Of a DNA stretch of 64,000 bases, positions 45,250 to 54,412 are shown one piece after another; the stretch's first letter is position 1, and every line of letters starts with the position of its first letter. The stretch is from Christiangramia sediminis. GTDB taxonomy: Bacteria > Bacteroidota > Bacteroidia > Flavobacteriales > Flavobacteriaceae. The notes under the pieces were generated by a model that saw nothing but the letters and a program-made list of their open reading frames with translations, ran no database searches and was not told where the DNA came from. The translations under genes and the position numbers were made by a program. The DNA is taken from positions 1-64,000 of the forward strand of contig NZ_JAJBZG010000004.1 of the NCBI RefSeq assembly GCF_020552705.1, in the 5' to 3' direction.

Positions 45250-46146
45250 ATGAGAAAGAATTCAACCTCAAAACATGCACCACTAGTTTCCATTTGCATA
45301 CCAACATACAATGGTGATAAATATCTAAAAGAGGCATTAGAATCAGTTCAAAAACAATCTTATGAAAATTTAGAAGTTATTTTTAGCGATGACAATTCTA
45401 AAGATCAAACAATGAAGATTATTTTAGAATTTAAGAAAAGATTTCATTCTCCAGTTTATATTTACCACCATACGCCCAAAGGAATTGGATCAAACTGGAA
45501 TAACTGTGTAAAAAGAGCGAATGGGAAATATATTAAATTTCTTTTTCAAGATGATATTTTACTCCCTGAATGCGTTGAAAAATTAGTTTTACTAGCAGAA
45601 AAAGATAAACAGGTAGGTCTTGTTTTTTGTAGAAGAAATTTCTTGTTTGAACAAGAAAAGAGTAAGTTCAACGCATGGCTCAAATATCATAAAGAATTAC
45701 ATGTTCATTGGAAGAGTATCATTTTTAGAGATAATGATATTATCAGTGGTAAAAAATTATTGAGGGACAACCATATTTTAAGTTTTCCACAAAATAAAAT
45801 TGGTGAACCATCTGCAGTTTTAATTAGAACGGAATGTTTTAACCGACTTGGATATTTTGAGGAGAGTTTACAACAGGCATTAGACGTGGAGTACTGGCTA
45901 CGAATAATGAAAAGATATAAAGTAGGTTTTTTAGAAGATCAATTGATAAGTTTCAGAATACATCAAGATCAGGCCACTCAATTGAATCAAAGCAAAGGAA
46001 TTAATGAAAAAGAATTATTAGAAAAGCTATGTTATAAAAGAGTTTTTTGGCACTTAAATTCTTCTGTTAGATGGAAACTATTTAAAAGCATAAACCGCAA
46101 CCACCCAATTCGCAGAATATCCTATCTATATAATAAAAAGAAATGA
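45250..46146 (+). CDS. Glycosyltransferase family 2
   Basis: 298 residues, GT-A fold. VSICIPTYNGDKYLKEALES, VIFSDDNSKDQT, FLFQDDILLPEC (the metal motif is QDD), and QALDVEYWLRIMKRY. Relatives with FQDD/DVEYW motifs are common in capsule loci. It ends four bases into the next gene. Highly AT-rich. Confidence 0.87.
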   Translation: MRKNSTSKHAPLVSICIPTYNGDKYLKEALESVQKQSYENLEVIFSDDNSKDQTMKIILEFKKRFHSPVYIYHHTPKGIGSNWNNCVKRANGKYIKFLFQDDILLPECVEKLVLLAEKDKQVGLVFCRRNFLFEQEKSKFNAWLKYHKELHVHWKSIIFRDNDIISGKKLLRDNHILSFPQNKIGEPSAVLIRTECFNRLGYFEESLQQALDVEYWLRIMKRYKVGFLEDQLISFRIHQDQATQLNQSKGINEKELLEKLCYKRVFWHLNSSVRWKLFKSINRNHPIRRISYLYNKKK

Positions 46147-47048
46147 TTGCCATTGTTATCCCCTACTTTAAAATTACATTTTTTAAAGAAACTCTGGCTT
46201 CTTTAGCTAATCAAAGTAACAAGGATTTCCACGTTTATATAGGAGATGACAATTCCCCTGAAGACCCATATCCACTGATTAACTTGTATAAGTCTAAATG
46301 CAACCTACAATATAAAAAATTTGATACCAACTTAGGAAGCATTTCGCTGGCTAAGCACTGGGAAAGGTGTATTGAGATGACACGAGATGAAGAATGGATA
46401 ATGCTTTTAGGTGATGATGATGTTCTTAGCTATAATGTCATTGATCAATTTTATAAGCAGTTGAATAAATCTGAAATAATGACAAACGTTATTCGTTTTG
46501 CAAGTTCACCTATTGATGCGAATGGTAAAGAAACCTGGAAGGTTTTTCAGCACCCTGAATATGAATCATCAATTGATTTCTTTTTTAGGAACAGAAGAAG
46601 TTCATTAAGTGAATATGTTTTCAATAAAAATGTATTAAAAGAAAAAGGTTTTCATGATTTTCCAATAGGATGGTGTTCAGATATCCTTGCGGTATTAGAA
46701 GTCTCAAATTTTTCAACTATCAATTCTATAAATAATGCTGTAGTTTACATTAGAAGCTCTTCTATGAACATCTCAAATAAAAAATATAAACAAAGAGAAA
46801 AAGCAATTGCAGCCAAAACCTTTTTACTTTATTTAATCAATAACAAATCTAAAAAATTTACTCGAAGTCAGAGATTAAAATTGATTATTGAGTTAGAAAC
46901 CGAATTAGGAAAGGATAAAAGCTTATCCTTCAAAGATTGGTTTAAATTATTTAGGTTACACCTTTATAATTTTCAATTTTTAACTTTTTTTAAATTTTCA
47001 AGAAGATTTTTCATGCACAGATGGAAATTAATAACCATTAAATGGTAA
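46143..47048 (+). CDS. Glycosyltransferase family 2, tandem paralog A
   Basis: 301 residues, GT-A fold. IAIVIPYFKITFFKETLASL, YIGDDNSPEDPYPLI, WERCIEMTRDEEWIMLLGDD and later GWCSDILAVLE. The next gene encodes a protein matching it through the whole N-terminal half, so the pair is a tandem duplication. The metal motif is LGDDDVL near residue 96. Confidence 0.87.
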   Translation: MIAIVIPYFKITFFKETLASLANQSNKDFHVYIGDDNSPEDPYPLINLYKSKCNLQYKKFDTNLGSISLAKHWERCIEMTRDEEWIMLLGDDDVLSYNVIDQFYKQLNKSEIMTNVIRFASSPIDANGKETWKVFQHPEYESSIDFFFRNRRSSLSEYVFNKNVLKEKGFHDFPIGWCSDILAVLEVSNFSTINSINNAVVYIRSSSMNISNKKYKQREKAIAAKTFLLYLINNKSKKFTRSQRLKLIIELETELGKDKSLSFKDWFKLFRLHLYNFQFLTFFKFSRRFFMHRWKLITIKW

Positions 47049-47050
47049 TT

Positions 47051-47953
47051 ATGAAGTTAGCAATCGTAATACCCTATTTTAAAATCGCCTATTTTCATCA
47101 AACTTTAGAAAGTCTTGAAAATCAAACTAATAAAAACTTTAATATCTATTTAGGTGATGACGCTTCACCAGAAGACCCTTTAGAACTAATAGATAAAACT
47201 AATTTAAGAATTACTTATAAAAGATTTTCTTCTAATTTGGGATCGACCTCATTAATTCAACAATGGGAAAGATGTATTGAGATGACAAGAAATGAAGAAT
47301 GGATAATGCTTTTAGGTGATGATGATGTTCTACAATCGAATGTTATCGAAAAATGGTATGAGAAATATAATTTTTTTATAGGCAAAGCAAATGTTGTAAG
47401 ATTTGCTTCAGTCAAAATTAATCACAAATCTTTTGTATATTCCGATCCATTTTTTCATCCTATTTGGGAAGCAGCAACCGATTCCTATTATAGAAGATTC
47501 AAAGGATGGACTAGAAGTTCATTATCTGAACATATATTTTCCAGAAACTCCTATAAGATGCATGGGTTTCATAACTACCCATTAGGTTGGCACAGCGATG
47601 ATCGAGCTTGGTTGGAGTTTTCAAATAATAAACCTATTTATTCTATCAACGATGCAATTGTTTCTATTAGAATTTCTTCTCTAAGTATTTCCGGAAGAAC
47701 AGACAACGATATTGAGAAACTCGTAGCTACAAAAAGTTTCTATGAGTATTTAATCTTAAAGAAGTTGTTTAAATTCCAGCAATATCAAAAAATTCAAATA
47801 GTAAGGAGATATAAAACTTTTCTAAAGGAAATAAAATCTTTCGAGTTTAGGGAAATAATGATTATTGGATATACCTATACTAGATATTTTAAGAGTCAGA
47901 CTTTTATAAAGTTTAAAAATAAAATTTTCCATAAAAAATTAACCCAAAAATAA
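47051..47953 (+). CDS. Glycosyltransferase family 2, tandem paralog B
   Basis: 300 residues from ATG 47051 (MKLAIVIPYFK); an ATG nine bases earlier (47042) would overlap the previous gene by seven bases and is possible. LAIVIPYFKIAYFHQTLESL, YLGDDASPEDPLELI and WERCIEMTRNEEWIMLLGDD parallel the upstream gene almost word for word. The C-terminal half is more diverged, as if substrate choice changed after duplication. Confidence 0.86.
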   Translation: MKLAIVIPYFKIAYFHQTLESLENQTNKNFNIYLGDDASPEDPLELIDKTNLRITYKRFSSNLGSTSLIQQWERCIEMTRNEEWIMLLGDDDVLQSNVIEKWYEKYNFFIGKANVVRFASVKINHKSFVYSDPFFHPIWEAATDSYYRRFKGWTRSSLSEHIFSRNSYKMHGFHNYPLGWHSDDRAWLEFSNNKPIYSINDAIVSIRISSLSISGRTDNDIEKLVATKSFYEYLILKKLFKFQQYQKIQIVRRYKTFLKEIKSFEFREIMIIGYTYTRYFKSQTFIKFKNKIFHKKLTQK

Positions 47954-47977
47954 TTTTTTTACTTTTATTATAAATAA

Positions 47978-48682
47978 ATGACACTTTATCAAATAAAACG
48001 ATTCTACCATCTATATTTTTCTTACAATACTTTTTTAACCACTTTACAAAAAATTTATCATATTCTAGAAAAAAAAGAATTTGAAGATGCAGTTACCATT
48101 ATTATTACAAGCTCGGGGCGAAAAGAATATTTGGTGCAAACTATCACCAGTCTGAGGAAAAATCTTATCTCTAAAAGAAAAGTATATTGGTATATCATTG
48201 ACGACAACCCTGTTTCTAATGAAACTCAAAAGTATATTCGGTCAATGAATTTTGATAAAATAATTTTAAATAAAAAAAACAGGGGCCTGGGCTACAGTTT
48301 AAATCGTATCTATAGAAGTGTTTTTACTAAATATATATTTCATTGTGAAGATGATTGGGAGTTTTTAAATGAAATTAACCTAGATCTAATTATATCTCAG
48401 TTAAAATCTAAAGAACAACTCATCTTAAACAGAAAACAGCCCCAAAAAGAAGCTCCTGATTTAATTAACGGAGAAGCATATTTAAGAAGATACTATAGTT
48501 TTAACCCTCATCTAGTTAAATATAAATCAATACTAAAAATACTTCCATTTTCTAATAAAAGTACGGAAAGAACCTTTTCAGACAGAGCTAGAGAAAACTC
48601 TATTAATTCAAGAATCTATAAGTATAATAAGATAGTATTTGTAAGTCATATTGGGGAGAAGCGAACAGTTAAGAAATATTAA
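47978..48682 (+). CDS. Short, atypical GT-A glycosyltransferase-like protein
   Basis: 234 residues. DAVTIIITSSGRKEYLVQTI opens a GT-A-like fold, WYIIDDNPVSNETQKYI replaces the usual DDxSxD loop, NRGLGYSLNRIYRSV follows, and HCEDDWEFLNEINLDLI gives an EDD metal motif near residue 128. It is shorter than its neighbours and lacks the late ED motif, so activity is uncertain. It stands between complete GT2 genes and is very AT-rich. Confidence 0.68.
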   Translation: MTLYQIKRFYHLYFSYNTFLTTLQKIYHILEKKEFEDAVTIIITSSGRKEYLVQTITSLRKNLISKRKVYWYIIDDNPVSNETQKYIRSMNFDKIILNKKNRGLGYSLNRIYRSVFTKYIFHCEDDWEFLNEINLDLIISQLKSKEQLILNRKQPQKEAPDLINGEAYLRRYYSFNPHLVKYKSILKILPFSNKSTERTFSDRARENSINSRIYKYNKIVFVSHIGEKRTVKKY

Positions 48683-48721
48683 TAGAAAAAAATAATTAAA
48701 CTGTTCTCATATTAAAAAGTT

Positions 48722-49663
48722 ATGAAGCCAACAATAAGTATAATTATTCCTACTTACAATCGAGCTCACCTTATTCTTGAGACACTAGAAAGTGTTAGAA
48801 ATCAAGATTTTAAAAATTGGGAGTGTTTGATAATTGATGATCATTCCACAGATAATACTAAAACTATCGTTTGTGATTTCATAGAAGAAGACAAAAGATT
48901 TCGGTATATCAATAAAGGCAAAGATATTAATCGAGGTGCAAGTATATCTAGAAATATTGGAATATCGATGTCTAAAGGTGAATATTTACAATTTTTAGAT
49001 TCAGATGACATCTTGGCCTCGAATAAATTGAAAGAACAGTTCGAAATATTATCAGCCTATTCTTCAAAATGCATTTCTACCTGTAAATGGGGTATATTTA
49101 ACTTTAAATCCGATCCTTTGGAGCTTTATGAGAATAAAGCAGATTATAAAACATTTTGTTCTCCAATAGAATATTTTGAAGTTATTGGAAAAGTTGGTGG
49201 ATTCTTTCCACCTCACTGCTTTTTAATTCATAAAGAACTACTATGCTATTCGGGCTATTGGAACGAAAATATAAGTCTAAATGATGATGGTGAATTTTTT
49301 TTTAGGATTATTTTAAATTGTGAAAAAATACTTTTTACAGAAAATACATATGTTAGATATAGAAATAAAAGTGAAAGAAAAGATAATTTAAGTATTTTAA
49401 ATACTTCGACAAAAGCTCAGGATTTACTAAATAGCTGGAAAATTATTGAAGCATTGTATTTTACTAAATATCCTAACAAAAAATCTACGTATTTAATCAA
49501 AAAAAAAGAAAGCGTATATTTTGAATTAAAGAAGGCCTATCCGCATCTAATTAAAAAAAACAAACGGTTTTTTCCACAAGAAATTAAAAATGACAATTTA
49601 TATGTGAAATATATGAAGGTTAAAAAAAAGATCATAAAAAAAATAAAGAGTTTTATCCAATAA
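48722..49663 (+). CDS. Glycosyltransferase family 2
   Basis: 313 residues, GT-A fold. ISIIIPTYNRAHLILETLES, LIIDDHSTDNTK, GASISRNIGISMSKGEYLQF, then LDSDDIL near residue 93 and LNDDGEFFFRIILN as late acidic motif. The C-terminal 60 residues are Lys-rich. Complete enzyme; sugar unknown. Six bases before the next gene. Confidence 0.88.
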   Translation: MKPTISIIIPTYNRAHLILETLESVRNQDFKNWECLIIDDHSTDNTKTIVCDFIEEDKRFRYINKGKDINRGASISRNIGISMSKGEYLQFLDSDDILASNKLKEQFEILSAYSSKCISTCKWGIFNFKSDPLELYENKADYKTFCSPIEYFEVIGKVGGFFPPHCFLIHKELLCYSGYWNENISLNDDGEFFFRIILNCEKILFTENTYVRYRNKSERKDNLSILNTSTKAQDLLNSWKIIEALYFTKYPNKKSTYLIKKKESVYFELKKAYPHLIKKNKRFFPQEIKNDNLYVKYMKVKKKIIKKIKSFIQ

Positions 49664-49668
49664 TTTAG

Positions 49669-50688
49669 ATGCGCCAAGGCTATAACCCTTATAAAGATAA
49701 TAAAACTAAACCATTACCTTTTTCCCATCAGGTGGTTATACCAGTTTATATTCCGCATCAAAAAGACTATTTTAAAGACTCTTTTCAAATTCTCAAATTA
49801 TGTATAGGTTCCATCTTAAAAACCAGTCATCCTAAAACTTTTATTAGTATTATCGATAATGGTAGTTGCAATGAAGTTTCTGAGTATTTACAAAACTTAC
49901 TAAACTCAGGTGAAATTCAAGAGTTAACCACCACGAAAAACATTGGAAAATTAAACGCTATAATAAAGGCTGTTGCCGGGCAAAATATTCCTTTAGTAAC
50001 CATTACCGATGCTGATATGCTTTTCTTGAGTAACTGGCAAAGTGAGACAGTAAAAGTTTTTAATGCGTTTCCAAAAGCAGGTGTTGTAGGTTTAATTCCA
50101 CAGTTCCTTACTTATCAAAACAAAAGCGAAAATCTGCTATTGGAGCATTTCTGGAATAAAAAACTTCGTTTTATTCCGGTTAAAAATCCGTTTGCCCTTG
50201 CAAAGTTTTACGAGAGTATTGGGTGGGAACCTAATTATTCCCGTGCCAAATTAGATTATATTTTAGGTCTTACCGCTGAAAATGGACATATAGCTTGTGT
50301 AGGTTCTGGACATGCCGTTGCAACATATAGAAGAGAACTATTTAATTTTGATTTTCCACTCTATAATCCTTATAAAATGGGCGGTGGTAGCGAACAAATT
50401 CTGGATGATCTCCCCTTAAAATATGGTTTATACCGTTTCACTACTTATGACAATTATGCATATCATTTGGGGAATGTTTATGAAGATTGGATGCAAAAAA
50501 AATTTTCTACATTAGATTCAGAAGAGAAAGAATTAACTTTAAAGGAAACCCCATTTACAAAAAAGACTGCTAGTGCTTTTTCTCAATTTAAAGAAAAGCT
50601 CATGAATAAAGCTTTAAAGAGTTTTAAAATAAGGATGGTATTTTTAAAACATAAAGGTTTGCCTAAAGAGGTTAGAAAATATTTTTAA
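49669..50688 (+). CDS. Glycosyltransferase family 2-like protein
   Basis: 339 residues. HQVVIPVYIPHQKDYFKDSF, SIIDNGSCNEVSEYL, LTTTKNIGKLNAIIKAVAGQ and VTITDADMLFLSNWQ (metal motif DAD near residue 110). GSGHAVATYRRELF and MGGGSEQILDDLPLKYG take the place of the usual late motif. It is less AT-rich than the genes just before. One-base overlap with the next gene. Confidence 0.83.
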   Translation: MRQGYNPYKDNKTKPLPFSHQVVIPVYIPHQKDYFKDSFQILKLCIGSILKTSHPKTFISIIDNGSCNEVSEYLQNLLNSGEIQELTTTKNIGKLNAIIKAVAGQNIPLVTITDADMLFLSNWQSETVKVFNAFPKAGVVGLIPQFLTYQNKSENLLLEHFWNKKLRFIPVKNPFALAKFYESIGWEPNYSRAKLDYILGLTAENGHIACVGSGHAVATYRRELFNFDFPLYNPYKMGGGSEQILDDLPLKYGLYRFTTYDNYAYHLGNVYEDWMQKKFSTLDSEEKELTLKETPFTKKTASAFSQFKEKLMNKALKSFKIRMVFLKHKGLPKEVRKYF

Positions 50689-51623
50689 TGAATAAAACTA
50701 ACCACATTCCCCAAATTGAAAATATCACCCTTGTTATTTCTACAAAGGATCGTATTGATGAATTAAGAGAAACACTTGATAAATTAAGCTTATTATTAAA
50801 GGCCGGAATGCCGGTAATAATTTGCGATGATGGTTCAACAGATGGGACTTCTCATTTTTTAAAAGCCAATTATCCTGAAATTAGAGTTATATGCAATATT
50901 GAAAGCCGGGGCTTAATCTTTAGCCGTAACAGGTTACTAAATATGGTTGAAACAGACTTTGCTATTTCACTAGATGATGATGCTAATTTTTTGAGTGATC
51001 ATCCTCTTTTGGAAATAGGTAAGTATTTTGATGCAAATCATAATTGTGCGGTGACCTCTTTCCGGATATTTTGGTCCAGGGAAATTCCTGAAGTCACTTA
51101 TTCGACGGATAAACCTATAAGGGTCAAAAGTTTTGTTGGTTGCGGTCATGCCTGGCGTATGAAAGCTTGGAGAGATATCCCCAATTATCCAGACTGGTTT
51201 ATTTTCTATGGTGAAGAGGATTTTGCCTCCTATCATCTTTTTAAAAAAAACTGGGAAGTTCATTACCTACCACAAGTTTTAGTGCATCACCGGGTGAACG
51301 TAAAGGCAAGAAGAACTGAAAAAGATTATAGTCAAAGATTAAGATATTCTTTAAGAGCAGGATGGTTCTTGTATTTGCTTTTTTTACCATTAAAGTTCAT
51401 CCCAAGAAAATTAGCCTACTCTATTTGGATTCAATTAAAAATAAAAGTTTTTAAAGGTAATAAGCAGGCTCTGAAAAGTCTTCTGCTGGCAGGAAAAGAT
51501 CTTCTCTTTAACCTACCTAGGTTAATAGCTTTTAGAAAAAAGCTGTCCGCAAGAGAATATAATATCTATATTGGTTTATCGGATACAAAAATTTATTGGC
51601 ACCCATCCAGGGAAAAAAGATGA
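50688..51623 (+). CDS. Glycosyltransferase family 2
   Basis: 311 residues, GT-A fold. NITLVISTKDRIDELRETL, PVIICDDGSTDGTSHFLK, FAISLDDDANFLSD near residue 93, and FYGEEDFASYHLFKK near 180. HHRVNVKARRTEKDY and a hydrophobic helix follow, suggesting membrane contact. Stop and start with the FkbM-type gene overlap (ATGA). Confidence 0.88.
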   Translation: MNKTNHIPQIENITLVISTKDRIDELRETLDKLSLLLKAGMPVIICDDGSTDGTSHFLKANYPEIRVICNIESRGLIFSRNRLLNMVETDFAISLDDDANFLSDHPLLEIGKYFDANHNCAVTSFRIFWSREIPEVTYSTDKPIRVKSFVGCGHAWRMKAWRDIPNYPDWFIFYGEEDFASYHLFKKNWEVHYLPQVLVHHRVNVKARRTEKDYSQRLRYSLRAGWFLYLLFLPLKFIPRKLAYSIWIQLKIKVFKGNKQALKSLLLAGKDLLFNLPRLIAFRKKLSAREYNIYIGLSDTKIYWHPSREKR

Positions 51624-52534
51624 AAAAACAACTTCTAAAATATATTCTTCCATCGAGTGTACAAAAAAGACTTGCATTAAGAATAAACCATTGGAAGCAT
51701 TGCTTTTTTTTAAATGATCTAAGAAGGAAAATAATTACTTACTATAGCGCTAGAAAGCATTTGACATTAGAAGAAAAAGAGATTCTGAATTTTCTAAAGC
51801 TAAATCCACTCCATGTCTTTCCATATAGTTTTGTAAAAAAATATAATTTTAATGAAATTCAAATATTTTATGATGAAATTAAGGATTTGAAATACGTCAA
51901 TTATTATCAAAAAAAATTATATTTTAAAAGAAGAATGTCAGAGCAGGCAATAAAAAGTTTATTTATTGGATTACTTATTGATCAAGATGAGAATTCTCCA
52001 CATAGATACTTAGATAAAAAATTCCAGGTTGATAATACAGATATTGTTGTGGATGCCGGTGCGGCTGAAGGTAACTTCTCCCTTTTGATTATTGATTACG
52101 TTCAAAAAATTATTCTTTTTGAATCTGATCCAGAATGGATAGAACCTTTAAATGCTACTTTTGAGCCATGGAAAGACAAGGTTGAAATTATTCAAAAAAA
52201 AATATCTGATAAAACTGATGAATTTGAAATAAAACTCGATGACTTTTATGAGCACGAAAAATTTACTTTTATTAAAGCAGACATAGAAGGCTACGAATCT
52301 AAATTAATTGAAGGACTAAGAGGCACGCTAAAAAAAGAAATACCACTAAAGCTAGCCATTTGCACATATCACCAACAGGAAGATTTTATGAGTTTTTCTC
52401 GTATTCTACAAAAAAATCATTTCTATTTAAGTAGTCCCAGAGGTTATATGATATTTTATTATGACAAGGATATCCAGCCACCTTTTCTTAGAAAAGGGAT
52501 TTTAAGAGCTGAAAAAGAAATAGCCAGTACATGA
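51620..52534 (+). CDS. FkbM-family methyltransferase
   Basis: 304 residues from ATG 51620, the start set by the ATGA overlap with the previous stop; a start 24 bases earlier (51596) is open but overlaps more. DIVVDAGAAEGNFSLLIID (near residue 142) is the SAM loop; FIKADIEGYESKLIEGL near 222 is the FkbM signature with DIEG. FkbM enzymes O-methylate small molecules and sugars. The first 120 residues are Lys- and Tyr-rich and unfamiliar. Overlaps the next gene by four bases. Confidence 0.8.
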   Translation: MKKQLLKYILPSSVQKRLALRINHWKHCFFLNDLRRKIITYYSARKHLTLEEKEILNFLKLNPLHVFPYSFVKKYNFNEIQIFYDEIKDLKYVNYYQKKLYFKRRMSEQAIKSLFIGLLIDQDENSPHRYLDKKFQVDNTDIVVDAGAAEGNFSLLIIDYVQKIILFESDPEWIEPLNATFEPWKDKVEIIQKKISDKTDEFEIKLDDFYEHEKFTFIKADIEGYESKLIEGLRGTLKKEIPLKLAICTYHQQEDFMSFSRILQKNHFYLSSPRGYMIFYYDKDIQPPFLRKGILRAEKEIAST

Positions 52535-53340
52535 TAAAAGAAACAACTGCCTTAATAACATCCGTTTCTAATTTTGATCTTTATCAAAAAACTTCTCAAT
52601 TTTTCCCTAATAATATCCCTCATTACGTAATAGATGGAAGAAATGGCATGCATGGTCTGGCCAGCATTTTTTACACCTTCAAAAAATTAAAAAATAAAGG
52701 TATTGAATGGCTTATAATGGCAGATGAAGATGTGATCTTTCAAAAATCTGAACAAGTTTTTGAATTAATTGAATACATGAAAGAAAACGATTATCGAGTA
52801 GCAGGAGTTCGGGAAGGTGGAGTTATTTCTCATAAACCTTTTAATCCTTACGCGATAAATACTTTTTTTTCTATTCTTCATTTTTCCGAAATTGAAAAAA
52901 TTTTTAATAGAAGAGAAATTAAAAATCAACAATATATCGAACCAAATGAATTCAATGATGAATTGAAAGGTCTAAAAATGGATTTCGATATTGAAAGTTT
53001 ATATGAGCCCTATTATTGTTTTTATTTCTGGTTAAAAAGGAAAGGATTTAAATTTCTATATCTTAATGTAAGTACTGACTTTCCCCATGACAATTTTACT
53101 AGTTCGGTCTATGATCCAGCTGGAAATCTATTATTATACCATACCTGGTATGCCAGAGCTTATGGCCAAAATGAAAAACATACAAAACGTATAAACAAAA
53201 TTTTAAATACAATCCCAAAATCTGCAAGGTCTTCTTTTTCCCCGGTTGTATTTAAAGATCCGCATTTCAGGTGGAAACTTAGAATGAAGAAGAATTTTAG
53301 AAAAATTAAAATGAAATTAAACAAATTAGGATGTTACTAA
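52531..53340 (+). CDS. Unassigned protein coupled to neuB; possible glycosyltransferase
   Basis: 269 residues, not assigned to a family by eye. Starts KETTALITSVSNFDLYQKTS; WLIMADEDVIFQ (near residue 70) looks like the DxD strand of a GT-A enzyme; YRVAGVREGGVISHKPFNPY and YYCFYFWLKRKG follow; NLLLYHTWYARAYG and a Lys/Arg-rich tail end it. No signal peptide. It overlaps neuB by ten bases and the FkbM gene by four. A role in transferring the nonulosonic acid is an inference from this coupling. Confidence 0.6.
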   Translation: MIKETTALITSVSNFDLYQKTSQFFPNNIPHYVIDGRNGMHGLASIFYTFKKLKNKGIEWLIMADEDVIFQKSEQVFELIEYMKENDYRVAGVREGGVISHKPFNPYAINTFFSILHFSEIEKIFNRREIKNQQYIEPNEFNDELKGLKMDFDIESLYEPYYCFYFWLKRKGFKFLYLNVSTDFPHDNFTSSVYDPAGNLLLYHTWYARAYGQNEKHTKRINKILNTIPKSARSSFSPVVFKDPHFRWKLRMKKNFRKIKMKLNKLGCY

Positions 53341-54326
53341 TAGCGGAAATAGCACAGGCACATGAAGGCAGCCTTGGAATTGCCCATTCTTATATTGATG
53401 CCCTTGCAAAAACTGGCGTAGACGCGGTAAAGTTTCAAGTACATATCGCTGAAGCTGAAAGTAGCATCTATGAGCCTTTCCGTATTAATTTTTCCAAACA
53501 GGAGAATAGCCGTTATGATTATTGGAAGCGTATGGAATTTTCTACTGAACAATGGCGGGAATTAAAAACTCATTGTGATAAAGTTAATATTGAGTTTATG
53601 GCTTCCCCTTTCAGTAATACCGCTGTTGACCTTCTTGAAGAACTTGACGTAAAACGTTATAAAATTGGTTCTGGTGAGGTTAATAATTTTTTATTACTAG
53701 AAAAAATTGCGAGGACTGGCAAACCGATTATCCTATCTTCTGGGTTGAGCTCTTTTGAGGAACTGGATGATACCGTAAAATTTTTAAAAAATAAAAATAT
53801 AGAGTTTTCTATTTTGCAATGCACCACCTCCTACCCCACCGTACCTGAGAACTATGGTCTTAATGTAATCAAGGAGATGAAAAAAAGGTACGAAGTCCCC
53901 ATTGGATATTCCGACCACTCCGCAAAATTAGAAACCGGTATTGCAGCGATCACGCTTGGCGCAGAAATTCTTGAATTTCATGCAGTATTTAATCGGGAAA
54001 TGTTTGGCCCCGACGCCTCTTCTTCTCTGGAATTAAATGAAATCAAACAATTGGTATCTTCCATAAGAAATTTAGAAAATGCCCTGCAGCACAAAGTAGA
54101 CAAGGATGATAACTCCTCCTTATTGGATTTAAAGGAAATTTTTGAGAAGTCATTGGCAGTAAATAAAGATTTACCATTGGGTCATATAATCACTTTTGAA
54201 GATCTGGAATCAAAGAAACCAAGAGGATATGGAATTCCTGCTTTTCAATTTCAACAAGTAATAGGGAAAAGTATAAAGAGTGAATTAAAAAAGTGGGATT
54301 TCCTAAAGGAAGATCATATTCATTGA
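53331..54326 (+). CDS. neuB: N-acetylneuraminate (nonulosonic acid) synthase
   Basis: 331 residues. NeuB family: condenses phosphoenolpyruvate with ManNAc (or a modified hexosamine) to a nine-carbon acid. TIM barrel: IAEIAQAHEGSLGIA, DAVKFQVH, FMASPFSNTAVDLLEELDV, KIGSGEVNNF, ILSSGLSS, LQCTTSYPTVPENYGLN and GYSDHS are the family hallmarks. A short SAF/antifreeze-like domain (about 275-331, KKPRGYGIPAF) closes it. It follows the unassigned 52531 gene with a ten-base overlap. Confidence 0.92.
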   Translation: MLLIAEIAQAHEGSLGIAHSYIDALAKTGVDAVKFQVHIAEAESSIYEPFRINFSKQENSRYDYWKRMEFSTEQWRELKTHCDKVNIEFMASPFSNTAVDLLEELDVKRYKIGSGEVNNFLLLEKIARTGKPIILSSGLSSFEELDDTVKFLKNKNIEFSILQCTTSYPTVPENYGLNVIKEMKKRYEVPIGYSDHSAKLETGIAAITLGAEILEFHAVFNREMFGPDASSSLELNEIKQLVSSIRNLENALQHKVDKDDNSSLLDLKEIFEKSLAVNKDLPLGHIITFEDLESKKPRGYGIPAFQFQQVIGKSIKSELKKWDFLKEDHIH

Positions 54327-54412
54327 GATGTACAAGTTTCTCACTTATATGCCAGTCCAATACATATTTACTACTTTAGCTTAATTGAAATTTTTTCGAT
54401 AACAAACAGCTT

